Below, piece by piece: positions 11,322 through 18,925 of a DNA stretch of 64,000 nucleotides. Both the position numbers and the translations under genes were made by a program. Source of the DNA: Candidatus Amarobacter glycogenicus (GTDB taxonomy: Bacteria > Chloroflexota > Dehalococcoidia > Tepidiformales > Tepidiformaceae); assembly GCA_016719395.1 (NCBI GenBank), contig JADJZF010000007.1:1-64000 (forward strand), read 5' to 3'. The notes beneath the pieces are model-generated. The model saw only the letters and a program-made list of their open reading frames with translations, was not told where the DNA came from and did no database searches. How positions within the stretch are numbered: the stretch's first letter is position 1; each line of letters opens with the position of its first letter.

Positions 11322-12488
11322 ATGAAGCGAGCCAATTCCCGGCCGGTCCGTGCCGGCTCCGTTACCATCGGCGGCGGCCATCCCATCGTCGTCCAATCGA
11401 TGTGCGCGACCCGCACCCAGGACATCGAAGCGACCGTGAACCAGGCGGAGATGATTCACAACGCGGGCGCCGGGCTCGTTCGCATCGCCGTCGACAACCC
11501 GAAGGATGTCGATGCCCTCGCCGTCATCCGCCAGCGGGTGCCCCAGGCCAACCTCGTGGTCGACCTGCAGGAGAACTACCGGCTGGTGACGCAGGTGGCG
11601 CCCCATGTCAACAAGGTCCGCTACAACCCCGGCCACCTCTATCACCACGAAAAGGACAAACCGGTCCGGGAGAAAGTCGCGCTCATTGCCCAGACGGCGG
11701 TGAAGCATGACCTCGCGCTACGGGTGGGAGTGAACTGCGGTTCGGTCGATCCCGCGATGGATGCGAAGTTCCAGGGCGCCGATCCCCCCGAACTCGATGG
11801 CGTCACAGCGATGGTCGAAAGCGCACTCGAGCACTGCCGGATCCTGGATGACCTGGGCTTCACGCGTTACGTGGTTTCGATGAAAGACAGCGACCCTCGC
11901 AAAGTCATCGAGGGCAACGTTCGCTTCGCTGCGGCCAGGCCGGATGTCCCGCTCCATCTCGGAGTGACCGAAGCCGGCATGCTCCCTGACGGCGTGATCA
12001 AGACACGGATCGCCTTCGAGCAGCTCCTCAGCCGCGGCATCGGTGACACCCTGCGGGTCTCGCTCACGCTGCCATTCGCCGACAAGTGGAAGGAAGTCGA
12101 AGCCGGGCTACAGATCATCGCCGACGTCGAGGCCGGCCGCTACCGATCGGTGCCGGTCTTCCAGGATCACGGCCTCAACATCATCAGTTGCCCGAGTTGC
12201 AGTCGAGTCGAGAACGAGGCGTTCGTGGACCTTGCCTTCAAGGTCAAAGAAATGTCGGTGTACGCCAAAGCTTACGACATAACGATCGCCATCATGGGCT
12301 GCCGCGTAAACGGCCCCGGCGAAACCGATGATGCGGACCTCGGCCTCTGGTGCGCGCCCACTTTCGTGAACCTGAAGAAAGGCGAACAGGAACTGGGCGC
12401 CTTCCCCTACGATGTCGTGCTCGACCGCTTGAAGGTCGAACTCGACGCGATTATTGAAAAGAAGAAGCTGGCAGGAGCGAACGCATGA
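11322..12488 (+). CDS. ispG: 4-hydroxy-3-methylbut-2-enyl diphosphate synthase
   Basis: IspG (GcpE) catalyses the sixth step of the MEP isoprenoid pathway with a [4Fe-4S] cluster. The TIM barrel N-terminal half contains IVVQSMCATRTQDIEATV and DLQENYRL. The C-terminal ferredoxin-like half carries cluster ligands in ISCPSCSRVE and IMGCRVNGPGETDDAD, with the conserved Glu in NGPGE. The length of 388 aa is typical. Together with dxs and the polyprenyl synthase 15 kb downstream it shows use of the MEP route. The following MOSC gene overlaps its stop by four bases. Confidence 0.96.
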   Translation: MKRANSRPVRAGSVTIGGGHPIVVQSMCATRTQDIEATVNQAEMIHNAGAGLVRIAVDNPKDVDALAVIRQRVPQANLVVDLQENYRLVTQVAPHVNKVRYNPGHLYHHEKDKPVREKVALIAQTAVKHDLALRVGVNCGSVDPAMDAKFQGADPPELDGVTAMVESALEHCRILDDLGFTRYVVSMKDSDPRKVIEGNVRFAAARPDVPLHLGVTEAGMLPDGVIKTRIAFEQLLSRGIGDTLRVSLTLPFADKWKEVEAGLQIIADVEAGRYRSVPVFQDHGLNIISCPSCSRVENEAFVDLAFKVKEMSVYAKAYDITIAIMGCRVNGPGETDDADLGLWCAPTFVNLKKGEQELGAFPYDVVLDRLKVELDAIIEKKKLAGANA

Positions 12489-13195
12489 GCATTGGCACCA
12501 TCACCCACATCGCCCGTTACCCCGTGAAATCCATGCGTGGAGAGTCGCTCGACTCCGTCGAAGTCGACTTCGTCGGCCTGCCGTTTGACCGCGCGTTCGC
12601 TTTCGTCCAGGAAGGCCTTTACACGTCATTTCCGTGGTTTACGGCGCGAGATTGCCCGCAGATGCTCCTTTGCCAGCCGGTTCTGAGCGGCGGTGCGTCA
12701 CCGGAGCACAGACACAAGCCGCCAAGCGTGAACGTGGTTACCCCTGAGGGCGAGTTCGACCTGACCAGCCCGGAAATGAGGGCGAAACTGCAGGAGTGGT
12801 CGGGAAAGGCGCCGGCGCTGCGGACCGACTACCGCGGTTGCCAGGATGTCGCATACGTCTCGGTCATCTCCACGGCGACCATCCGCGCGCTCTCTGAGGC
12901 TGCCGGTGTCGAGGCCGACCACCGCCGTTTCCGCATGAACCTCATCGTCGAGATAGGCGACGAGCCGTTCGCTGAGAACGCATGGGCTGGCAAAGCTGTC
13001 ACGATCGGCGGAGCCACCATCGCCGTCCACGAGCCGGACCGGCGCTGCAACATGATCACGCTCAGTCCCGAGACCGGCGAGTCCACTCCCGCGGTCCTGA
13101 AAAAGGCCGGCGAACTGAACAATGCCAACGCCGGGATGTACTGCTCGGTGCTCGTGGAAGGTCGTATCGCCGTTGGCGACTCCGTGACGCTCTAA
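12485..13195 (+). CDS. MOSC-domain protein
   Basis: A 236-residue protein with a MOSC N-terminal beta-barrel (IARYPVKSMRGESLDSVEVD, GLPFDRAFAFV) and a C-terminal MOSC fold (RFRMNLIVEIG, AWAGKAVTIGGATIAVHEPDRRC). MOSC proteins handle sulfur or molybdenum cofactor chemistry; the Cys in DRRCNMITL occupies the position of the catalytic Cys of the family. It is translationally coupled to ispG through ATGA, though no functional link to isoprenoids is evident. The substrate is unknown. Confidence 0.87.
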   Translation: MSIGTITHIARYPVKSMRGESLDSVEVDFVGLPFDRAFAFVQEGLYTSFPWFTARDCPQMLLCQPVLSGGASPEHRHKPPSVNVVTPEGEFDLTSPEMRAKLQEWSGKAPALRTDYRGCQDVAYVSVISTATIRALSEAAGVEADHRRFRMNLIVEIGDEPFAENAWAGKAVTIGGATIAVHEPDRRCNMITLSPETGESTPAVLKKAGELNNANAGMYCSVLVEGRIAVGDSVTL

Positions 13196-13277
13196 CGTAT
13201 CGGCGAGGTCGCGGCAGGATGCGCTCGCGATCTCGCCGGAGCCTAACTTCAAACGTAAATCGAGTGGCGAGATGGCG

Positions 13278-15005
13278 CTACGTCGCTGCGGCTGGGCCGC
13301 TCCGTCTCTGACGTACCGCGAAGAATGCCCACAGTGCAACGCCCGCCGCGGTGTAGACGACGAAAGCCACCAGCACCGACAACGAGCCGGCGGTGCGCAG
13401 GCTGTCGAAGTACGCACGCTGCGAATTCAGGAGTATGTGCCACGCCAGGAAGGCCGAAACGAGCGTCAACCCGACCCACACGCTGCGCCTCCAGCGGTAG
13501 ATCTTCGCTCCGTCCATTACATCGAGCGGCATCAGGTTGATCAGCAGACCCTCAAGTCCCCCGATGAAGACGATCACCGCGATTGCCTCCATTGTGTCGG
13601 AGAGAGCCGCGCCAGGGAGTGCCCGCACTGGCGTCACGAGGAGCCAGCACACGGCGCTGAGACCAAGGCATGCAGCGACCGGCACCGCCAGCGCCCTGCC
13701 CTCGTTCCGTTCATCACCAGCAGCCCCTCCGAGGACGACGCACGAAGCGGCAAACCCGTAAACCACCCCCGGCTGGAGGCCAAGCGCCCTGGACGCGACC
13801 ACCGACAGCACGGCAACGGCAAGCGAAAGCGGATACGCCCGCACCTCGGCGATTGACCCCAGCGTGCGTTCACGCGACCACGCTTCAAGCCCTGAATACA
13901 GCAATCCGACGAGGCCGACACCCACGATGACGCTCGCGAAAAGCACCGCGCTGGACCGGTTCAAGCCAAAGCCCGGGTCGAGGAATCCGTAAATGAACCC
14001 GGTCGCCACCAGCACCCCGGCCATGCTCGCGGCCCTGGGGACTTTCAGGCGTCTGGCGAAGGGCTTTCGTCCCCTCGCAATGCTGGTCCAGCGTCGCCAC
14101 CAGCCGCTGATCTCCTCGCGGTGTTGCTGGGCGGTCTGGTTGAAGAGCACCGAGCTGAAGAACACCCAGACAGTGACACCGGCGAGGATGAGATTGGTCG
14201 AAATGACCCCGGGGTCCGTCGAGACGTCGCCGGGGCCGGGCAGCTCTCGTGCGACGCTCGGCCGGCTCGAATCCGATGGTCGAGCCGATGCGACGGCGGC
14301 AACCGCAGCCTGCGTTGGCGTCGAAGGCACCTGCGTCGGGACCGGCGGCACGGGGGTCGAAGTTGTTGTCGGGGCCGGCGATTGGGGCGGAGGCGCCGGT
14401 GTGACCTCGCTGGTGGCTGCGGTCGTCGCCGCGGGAGACGTTTCCACTGGTGCGGGGGATGTCGCGGTTGGGTTTGGGGCGGTTGCCGCGGGAGTCGGCG
14501 GCGCCGGAGTGGCCGTCGCAGGGATCGGTGTAGCTGCTGCCGCTTCAACGTTCACGAAGACGACCAGCGGGGCAATCGGGCCGAGACCCTGGGCGTTGAT
14601 TCGCCATACGACGGCGTAGTTACCCGGGGTCGTATACGTGTGCGAATGCTGTTGCCCGGGGAAGGAGTAGATATCGTCGCCGCAACTAACGATGGCGAGG
14701 GGCTGCTCGGCACTCCCGTCGTTCCAATCCAGCGAGCTCGTGATCGGGGTGGACTCGATGGCGCTGTCGTTCAGTGAGATGATGACCTGCAACGGCGCCG
14801 GGCCCTGCACGGTCTGTCCGATGGGAGCCGGTGAGACAACGGTGGGAAACGGGATGTCGGCGCTGGCTGCACCCGTGCAGGCAGCCACCGCGGTCTCCAT
14901 CCGCCCGAACGAAGCCACGCTGCCAGACGCCAGGACGAACACGGCAAGCCCAACCGCGCGGAGGGAAGCCCGGACGGGGGAACGGTCGAACCGCAGTCGT
15001 TCCAT
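13278..15005 (-). CDS. Exported PKD-like protein with proline/threonine linker and multi-pass membrane domain
   Basis: About 575 aa with four parts. There is a signal or anchor sequence (AVGLAVFVLASGSVASF). A PKD-like beta-sandwich follows at about residues 45-150 (SSLDWNDGSAE and HTYTTPGNYAVVWRI). A long P/T/A-rich linker covers about 155-260. The C-terminal half has eight or so hydrophobic segments from about residue 285. Within the membrane part, LINLMPLDVMDGAKIYRW resembles the LDG motif region of M50 site-2 proteases, but I see no HExxH, so protease activity is doubtful. The start could also be TTG at 15056; ATG 15005 is preferred because GGGAGGG precedes it. The gene is convergent with the MOSC gene. 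Function unknown. Confidence 0.75.
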   Translation of the reverse strand: MERLRFDRSPVRASLRAVGLAVFVLASGSVASFGRMETAVAACTGAASADIPFPTVVSPAPIGQTVQGPAPLQVIISLNDSAIESTPITSSLDWNDGSAEQPLAIVSCGDDIYSFPGQQHSHTYTTPGNYAVVWRINAQGLGPIAPLVVFVNVEAAAATPIPATATPAPPTPAATAPNPTATSPAPVETSPAATTAATSEVTPAPPPQSPAPTTTSTPVPPVPTQVPSTPTQAAVAAVASARPSDSSRPSVARELPGPGDVSTDPGVISTNLILAGVTVWVFFSSVLFNQTAQQHREEISGWWRRWTSIARGRKPFARRLKVPRAASMAGVLVATGFIYGFLDPGFGLNRSSAVLFASVIVGVGLVGLLYSGLEAWSRERTLGSIAEVRAYPLSLAVAVLSVVASRALGLQPGVVYGFAASCVVLGGAAGDERNEGRALAVPVAACLGLSAVCWLLVTPVRALPGAALSDTMEAIAVIVFIGGLEGLLINLMPLDVMDGAKIYRWRRSVWVGLTLVSAFLAWHILLNSQRAYFDSLRTAGSLSVLVAFVVYTAAGVALWAFFAVRQRRSGPAAAT

Positions 15006-15248
15006 GCAGTGCCGGAAGGTATCCCTCCCCGTTGGGAATAGCAACACAAGACGCAAAGAGGAACCCCGGTTGGGGCCCCGTCGCGCCGGCAGCTCGGGTC
15101 GCGACAGGGCCTCGCGGGAGCCTTACCTCACCGCACAAATCCACTCGCTGCCGTTGGGAAGCCCGGCATCCCGTGGATCACCGGTCGGTGCGTCTTCAAG
15201 CTCATCAACGGGTAGGATGCGCTTCTAGAAAGCTGTGGGTGCTCGAAG

Positions 15249-16235
15249 ATGGCTGCATATCGACTAGAGCTGGCCGTGTCGGGACGCGATCTTCTTCAAC
15301 AGGCAGCGCTGATTGCCCACGCCGAACGGCGAGGACTCACTGGCGCCTGGGTGTCGGAAGTCAACGGGGCAGATGCCGTCACGCAGGCAGCGAGCGCCGT
15401 CGCAGTCACGACGACGATGCGCGTGGGAACGGCGATCATCCCCATCCAGACACGGGACCCGCTCCTGGCCGCGATGACAGCCCAGTCACTCTCAGACCTC
15501 TCAGGAGGCCGCTTCGTGCTCGGCCTGGGCACCAGCACCAGCGTGATCGTTGAGGATTGGCATGGCCGCCCGTGGGGAAAGCCGCTGGCAGGTACCCGCG
15601 AGTACGTGAGCCTGGTCCGCCAGCTCCTCGCCGGGGAACGGGTTACCGCCGAGGGGGCGTTCCCCATGCGCCGCTCAAGCCTCGCCCGCCGGAGCCAAGG
15701 CTCGATTCCGATCTACCTTGGCGCCCTCAACGACGGCATGCTGCGCCTCGCCGCCGAAATCGCGGATGGCGTCATCTTGAACTTCGTCTCCACCAGGCAA
15801 GTGAAACGGGCGGTAGACCTCGTCCGGGCCACCCGCAGGGACCTCCGCCTGGATGCACCGTTCGAGGTGGCAGTGTTCTTTCGAGCGACGGTTACGGACG
15901 ACATCGCCCCCGTGCTGCCGCGCTATCAGCAGGAGATGCTGACGTACCTCATGTCGCCGGTCTACCAGAAGTTCTTCGGCGCCGACGGATGGGGCGAGCT
16001 TTGCGAGTCAACGGCCCGGCGCTGGACGACCGGCGAACGTGAATCTGCCCTGGCCAACATTCCGGCGACCTTTATCCAGGAGCGGGCCCTGGTCGGCCCG
16101 GCATCCGCGATCAAGGTCCAGCTGCAAGCCTATGCAGAAGCCGGGATGGATACCGCCTTCATCCTGCCGGTGCCGCCTCCGGGCGCCGATCATTTCACCG
16201 GCAGCATCGCCATCGTCGACGCCCTGGCCGACTAG
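15249..16235 (+). CDS. LLM-class flavin-dependent oxidoreductase
   Basis: A 328-residue luciferase-like TIM barrel. Family marks are GAWVSEVNGADAVTQAA, VRVGTAIIP-type strand (MRVGTAIIPIQTRDP), SGGRFVLGLGTSTSV and GSIPIYLGALNDGMLRLAAEIADGVILNF. Members use FMN or coenzyme F420 to oxidise diverse substrates; which cofactor is used cannot be decided here. A distant relative lies at 54073-54978. The gene is the last intact one before the tmRNA-associated island. Confidence 0.87.
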   Translation: MAAYRLELAVSGRDLLQQAALIAHAERRGLTGAWVSEVNGADAVTQAASAVAVTTTMRVGTAIIPIQTRDPLLAAMTAQSLSDLSGGRFVLGLGTSTSVIVEDWHGRPWGKPLAGTREYVSLVRQLLAGERVTAEGAFPMRRSSLARRSQGSIPIYLGALNDGMLRLAAEIADGVILNFVSTRQVKRAVDLVRATRRDLRLDAPFEVAVFFRATVTDDIAPVLPRYQQEMLTYLMSPVYQKFFGADGWGELCESTARRWTTGERESALANIPATFIQERALVGPASAIKVQLQAYAEAGMDTAFILPVPPPGADHFTGSIAIVDALAD

Positions 16236-16335
16236 ACCAACCGCCGCGGATGTACCCGGAGGTTTCCACGGCGGGCCGCCAGAGCGGCATCCCGGACTTG
16301 GAGATTCCGATGCGCCGGGTCCATCCTCAAAACGT

Positions 16336-16403
16336 GTGGACAAAAACCCCGGTTTGCACGGGGCCCAGATTCGGAAAATGGTGGACACGCGGGTGAGTTG
16401 AAC
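16336..16403. repeat. Imperfect copy of the tmRNA 3' end and its terminator (distal repeat)
   Basis: Over 68 bases this copy aligns without gaps, or nearly so, to 17957-18024, the true tmRNA 3' end and the DNA after it. Shared blocks include GTGGACA, CCGG, CAGATT, GGTGGA, ACGCGGG and GAGTTGAAC. It encodes on the minus strand the last 26 bases of a tmRNA-like T-arm/acceptor end with CCA. The arrangement is that of a duplicated attachment site bounding an insertion in the tmRNA 3' end. Confidence 0.75.
16341..16363 (-). terminator. Intrinsic terminator in the distal tmRNA-end copy
   Basis: On the minus strand CCCCG-TGCAAAC-CGGGG is followed by TTTTTG. The hairpin sequence differs from the terminator at the real tmRNA gene, yet stem and T-run are preserved. 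It could also end the remnant SIR2 transcript. Confidence 0.6.
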
Positions 16404-16495
16404 CTTCGCCAATAGCCTGCTCGGCACCGCTCACCGCAAAGCGAATCTGGGGAAGGGCCAAGAAAGGCCAGAAAGCCACGGCATGGCGGGCCCCA

Positions 16496-16537
16496 GGGCG
16501 ATTAGCTCAGTTGGTCAGAGCACCTGCTATACACGCA
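16496..16537 (+). pseudogene. 5' half of a tRNA gene (tRNA-Val-like)
   Basis: GGGCGATTAGCTCAGTTGG is a clear tRNA 5' acceptor strand and D-arm, continuing TCAGAGC and an anticodon region CCTGC-TATACAC-GCA. The loop would give anticodon TAC (valine), but position 33 is A instead of T and the 3' anticodon strand does not pair. No variable loop, T-arm or 3' acceptor follows. This is a truncated tRNA inside the repeat-bounded segment. Confidence 0.7.
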
Positions 16538-16605
16538 CCAATGCGGATACGGACAAGCACCAGCGCTGGCACGGCGGGCGGTGGGCGATACTGTCATCGG
16601 GTAAT

Positions 16606-17660
16606 TCACGCGGCCAGCCAACTCTGGAACTCGGAACCGTGGACGTACGCCCGGAAGCCTTGGTCCCCGCCGGCTGTTTCGCATTGAAAGAAAGCTGGCG
16701 CGCCGTCCCGGAATCGATCTCGTGCCGGATCGGTGTCGCTACCGAGGCCAACGGAATCGAAGCGTCGCGGCGCCGTGACGACACTCTCGTTAATGAACTC
16801 CAAGACGTGCGTGTCGTAGGCGCTGAAACCGGCAACCAAGACTTTGTCCGCCTCGGAAAGTGCGGCGCGTACTGCTTCCAGGTGGGTATCAGGACATCGA
16901 AATGAAGTTCGGGTCTTACTCGCCAACGGTGCTGTGAGTAGCGGGTAATAAGCGAGCATTTCGGCTGCTCCGGCGGTGGTTCTCCATCGATTCCGGCAAG
17001 GGCCGTCTGTCCGTTCCACCAGCACGTCTTCGGGGCTCCGGTTGCCACGCTCCCAGGTCGAGTTCCTGACATTCTTCCCACCACGAGTCCCTATCTTGCA
17101 CAAGCGGTGCGCTCTTTCGCTGGATGAGCCCCCACCAGTCGATGGAGCCGTGGAGCTTCGCTATCCGGCACTGAGGGTCACGGAGGTAGTCGTCAAGGGA
17201 GTGGAAGGTCTTGCCGCGAAGTTCCGTGTAGGCCTGCTCAACGAAATCGTCGTAGTTCAGCGTCAAGATGGTGCACTCGTGCGGCCGATTGGCGAGCAGC
17301 TCAAAGAGGAGCTTCGCGTGGGTTCCGGGATGGGAAGATAGGTGTGCGAGACGGCGTCGAGTAGGTCACGCAATACAGCGGGACTGCCTTAAATGCCTCG
17401 CGGATGTCCGGGTCGGGTGCGCCGCGAACTCAGAAAGGCGCTCCTCGAGGGGAAATGGCGTCTGGGCCTTGGCTTCTGGTGCCAGAAGCGACCACATTAA
17501 CTGCATCTTCGGATGCTTCGATGCGATCCTCCCAGAACCTTGCCCCTGGAAGAGTCCCCGTGCAACCGGCGGCGCGAGGTCAGGATCGTTTAGTCGAAAC
17601 GCGTCATTACCTAGCATCGGCTGACGCTCCAGCGCCGAGGAGGATCACCGCCTTCTTCAC
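16606..17660 (-). pseudogene. SIR2-like (NAD-binding) gene with multiple frameshifts
   Basis: Read on the minus strand from GTG 17660 (AAGGGGG upstream), the pieces assemble in order into one SIR2-fold protein of about 350 aa. The start VILLGAGASADA holds the NAD-binding GAGAS motif. It is followed after a shift by GNDAFRLNDPDLAPPVARGLF, LMWSLLAPEAKAQTPFPLEERL, PHECTILTLNYDDFVEQAY, AKLHGSIDWWGLIQ and finally DKVLVAGFSAYDTHVLEFIN. The TLNYDDFVE and KLHGSIDW motifs mark the SIR2-like family common in antiviral and stress NADases rather than histone deacetylase sirtuins. Shifts lie near 17608, 17430, 17340 and 17090. Because neighbouring core genes also carry indels, I cannot say if the gene is dead or only mis-sequenced. 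Confidence 0.78.
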
Positions 17661-17956
17661 TCGTTCGGCCCCCTTCACTCCCGTAATACGTTCTCCCGCG
17701 AAGGCGGGCGCCGGCCCGTGCTATCGACACGAACCGGCACCTTCAGCCCGAACGCTGCCGCACAGCGAACGGATCTTGCCGAAGTCTACTTCGTGGAGTC
17801 CTCATAGGCCGCTCGCGTCTTCGACACGCTGGGCGGCCTATCTCGTTCCGGGGAGGAAGCCCCCCGTAATTAGCCAGGGGTTTTCTCCTATCTGCGGCCT
17901 CGTGCGCGTCGAGGCCGCGCTTCGCGGTTCCGGCGTGTAGCCTTTCGTTGAAGTAA
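17661..17956. other. Island spacer upstream of the SIR2-like gene
   Basis: No gene is supported here. It holds an 8-bp hairpin (GCGGCCTC with a nine-base loop, 17894-17918) and several G/C tracts. It must contain the promoter of the SIR2-like gene if that is expressed, but no clear -35/-10 pair is visible. No integrase or excisionase is seen in the segment. Confidence 0.4.
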
Positions 17957-18024
17957 GTGGACAGAAAGGCCGGGATCACTCCCGGCCAGATTTGGAAATT
18001 GGTGGAGACGCGGGAGAGTTGAAC
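17957..18024. repeat. tmRNA 3' end plus terminator (proximal repeat)
   Basis: The copy that belongs to the intact tmRNA gene. It spans the last 25 bases of ssrA with the encoded CCA and 43 bases of downstream flank including the terminator. Its partner is at 16336-16403; together they bound about 1.6 kb. Confidence 0.75.
17960..17987 (-). terminator. tmRNA intrinsic terminator
   Basis: On the minus strand GGCCGGGA-GTGA-TCCCGGCC followed by TTTCTGTC, starting 12 bases after the tmRNA CCA end. Confidence 0.85.
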
Positions 18025-18364
18025 TCCCGGTCCAGCGAAGGTCAGCTCCGAATTGTCCTACAGGCTTTCCCACCGATGGGGATCTCGCTGGGAAACTGCA
18101 GTGGTGGTCCCCACGTTTCCCAACCAGCCGATGATCTTTCGCGGGCGCTATCGGCGTGAGCCCACGGCATCCTGGCTTTAGTGACGCCCCTTCCCGACGC
18201 TACCAGGCCGGGCTTCGGGAGGGACGGCCTCTACAGGGTATTAAGCTGCGAGTGCGAGTTGGCGATTGTTGCCATTTGTTTTTGGCCGCCTGATTAACGA
18301 GGGTGACGCCCAACCTCGGCCTGCTATCCGGCTACCTAGCTCCCTGTCGATTCCCTTCGTCCCC
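18000..18364 (-). ncRNA. ssrA: Transfer-messenger RNA
   Basis: tmRNA rescues stalled ribosomes and tags their products. The 5' end GGGGACG pairs with 3' CGTCTCC followed by ACCA, giving the tRNA-like acceptor with encoded CCA. The T-arm is CGGGAGTTCAACTCTCCCG. The tag reading frame ends CTCGCACTCGCAGCTTAA, i.e. LALAA and stop. Read back in that frame the tag is GNNRQLALAA from a GGC resume codon. If the run of five A near 18285 were four, the frame would open at GCC and give AKTNGNNRQLALAA, a more usual Ala resume codon. SmpB is encoded just upstream on the same strand. Confidence 0.95.
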
Positions 18365-18375
18365 GTGATAGGAGC

Positions 18376-18381
18376 AGTATA
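18376..18381 (-). promoter_or_regulatory. -10 box of the tmRNA promoter
   Basis: TATACT preceded by TGC (extended -10) on the minus strand, 12 bases before the mature 5' end and between smpB and ssrA. A -35 match is weak. Confidence 0.55.
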
Positions 18382-18398
18382 GCACACCTGTTCGAAGA

Positions 18399-18851
18399 TC
18401 ACGCCCCCCGCCGCAATGCTCGCTGCATGTCCAGCTTCTGGTCGTGCTCCTTCAGCTTCTCCCGCTTGTCATAATGATGCAGGCCGCGCCCGACACCAAT
18501 CTCCACCTTCGCCTTCCCGCGCTTGAAGTACATCGCCAGTGGGATGAGCGTGAAGCCTTTGCCCGCCATCAGCTCTTCGATCTTGCGGATCTCCTTCCTG
18601 TGCAGCAGGAGTTTGCGGTCCCGCACCGGGTCGTGGCCGGAATAGCCCGCGCTCGCGTACGGGGCGATGTGCGCATCCTGGAGCCAGAGTTCGCCATCCT
18701 TCACCCGGGCGTAGGCGCCCTGCAACTGGACACGATGCTCCCGGACGGACTTGATCTCCGATCCGGTTAGCACGATGCCCGCCTCGAACTTCGCGAGGAA
18801 CTCGTAGTCATGCCGCGCACGGCGGTTCTGGGCGATGGTCGAATCTGCCAT
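18399..18851 (-). CDS. smpB: SsrA-binding protein
   Basis: SmpB delivers tmRNA to stalled ribosomes. The 150-residue OB-fold protein shows AQNRRARHDYEFLAKFEAGI, LTGSEIKSVREHRVQLQGAY, DAHIAPY, RDRKLLLHRKEI and the C-terminal GVGRGLHHYDKREKLKEHD with the tail that enters the mRNA channel. ATG at 18851 is chosen because the family begins about 20 residues before the RRARHDYE segment; upstream in-frame sequence is not conserved. It lies directly after the ctpA terminator and 35 bases before ssrA, so the two trans-translation partners are adjacent. Confidence 0.96.
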   Translation of the reverse strand: MADSTIAQNRRARHDYEFLAKFEAGIVLTGSEIKSVREHRVQLQGAYARVKDGELWLQDAHIAPYASAGYSGHDPVRDRKLLLHRKEIRKIEELMAGKGFTLIPLAMYFKRGKAKVEIGVGRGLHHYDKREKLKEHDQKLDMQRALRRGA

Positions 18852-18864
18852 GGTGGTTCGCACG

Positions 18865-18895
18865 AAAACGGCCCCGCCATCTCGACGGGGCCGTT
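18865..18895 (-). terminator. Intrinsic terminator of the S41 protease gene
   Basis: On the minus strand AACGGCCCCG-TCGAGATGG-CGGGGCCGTT with TTTTCG after the stem; it lies 30 bases after the protease stop and only 14 bases before the smpB start, so smpB probably depends on read-through or a promoter overlapping this hairpin. Confidence 0.8.
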
Positions 18896-18925
18896 GAGGT
18901 GATGACTCCCAGTGTAGCGCCCGGG

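Noticed and set aside
17743..17979. Possible small gene between tmRNA and the SIR2-like gene
   Set aside because: The frame is Arg-rich, has no SD, and overlaps the tmRNA terminator; no protein family could be recognised.
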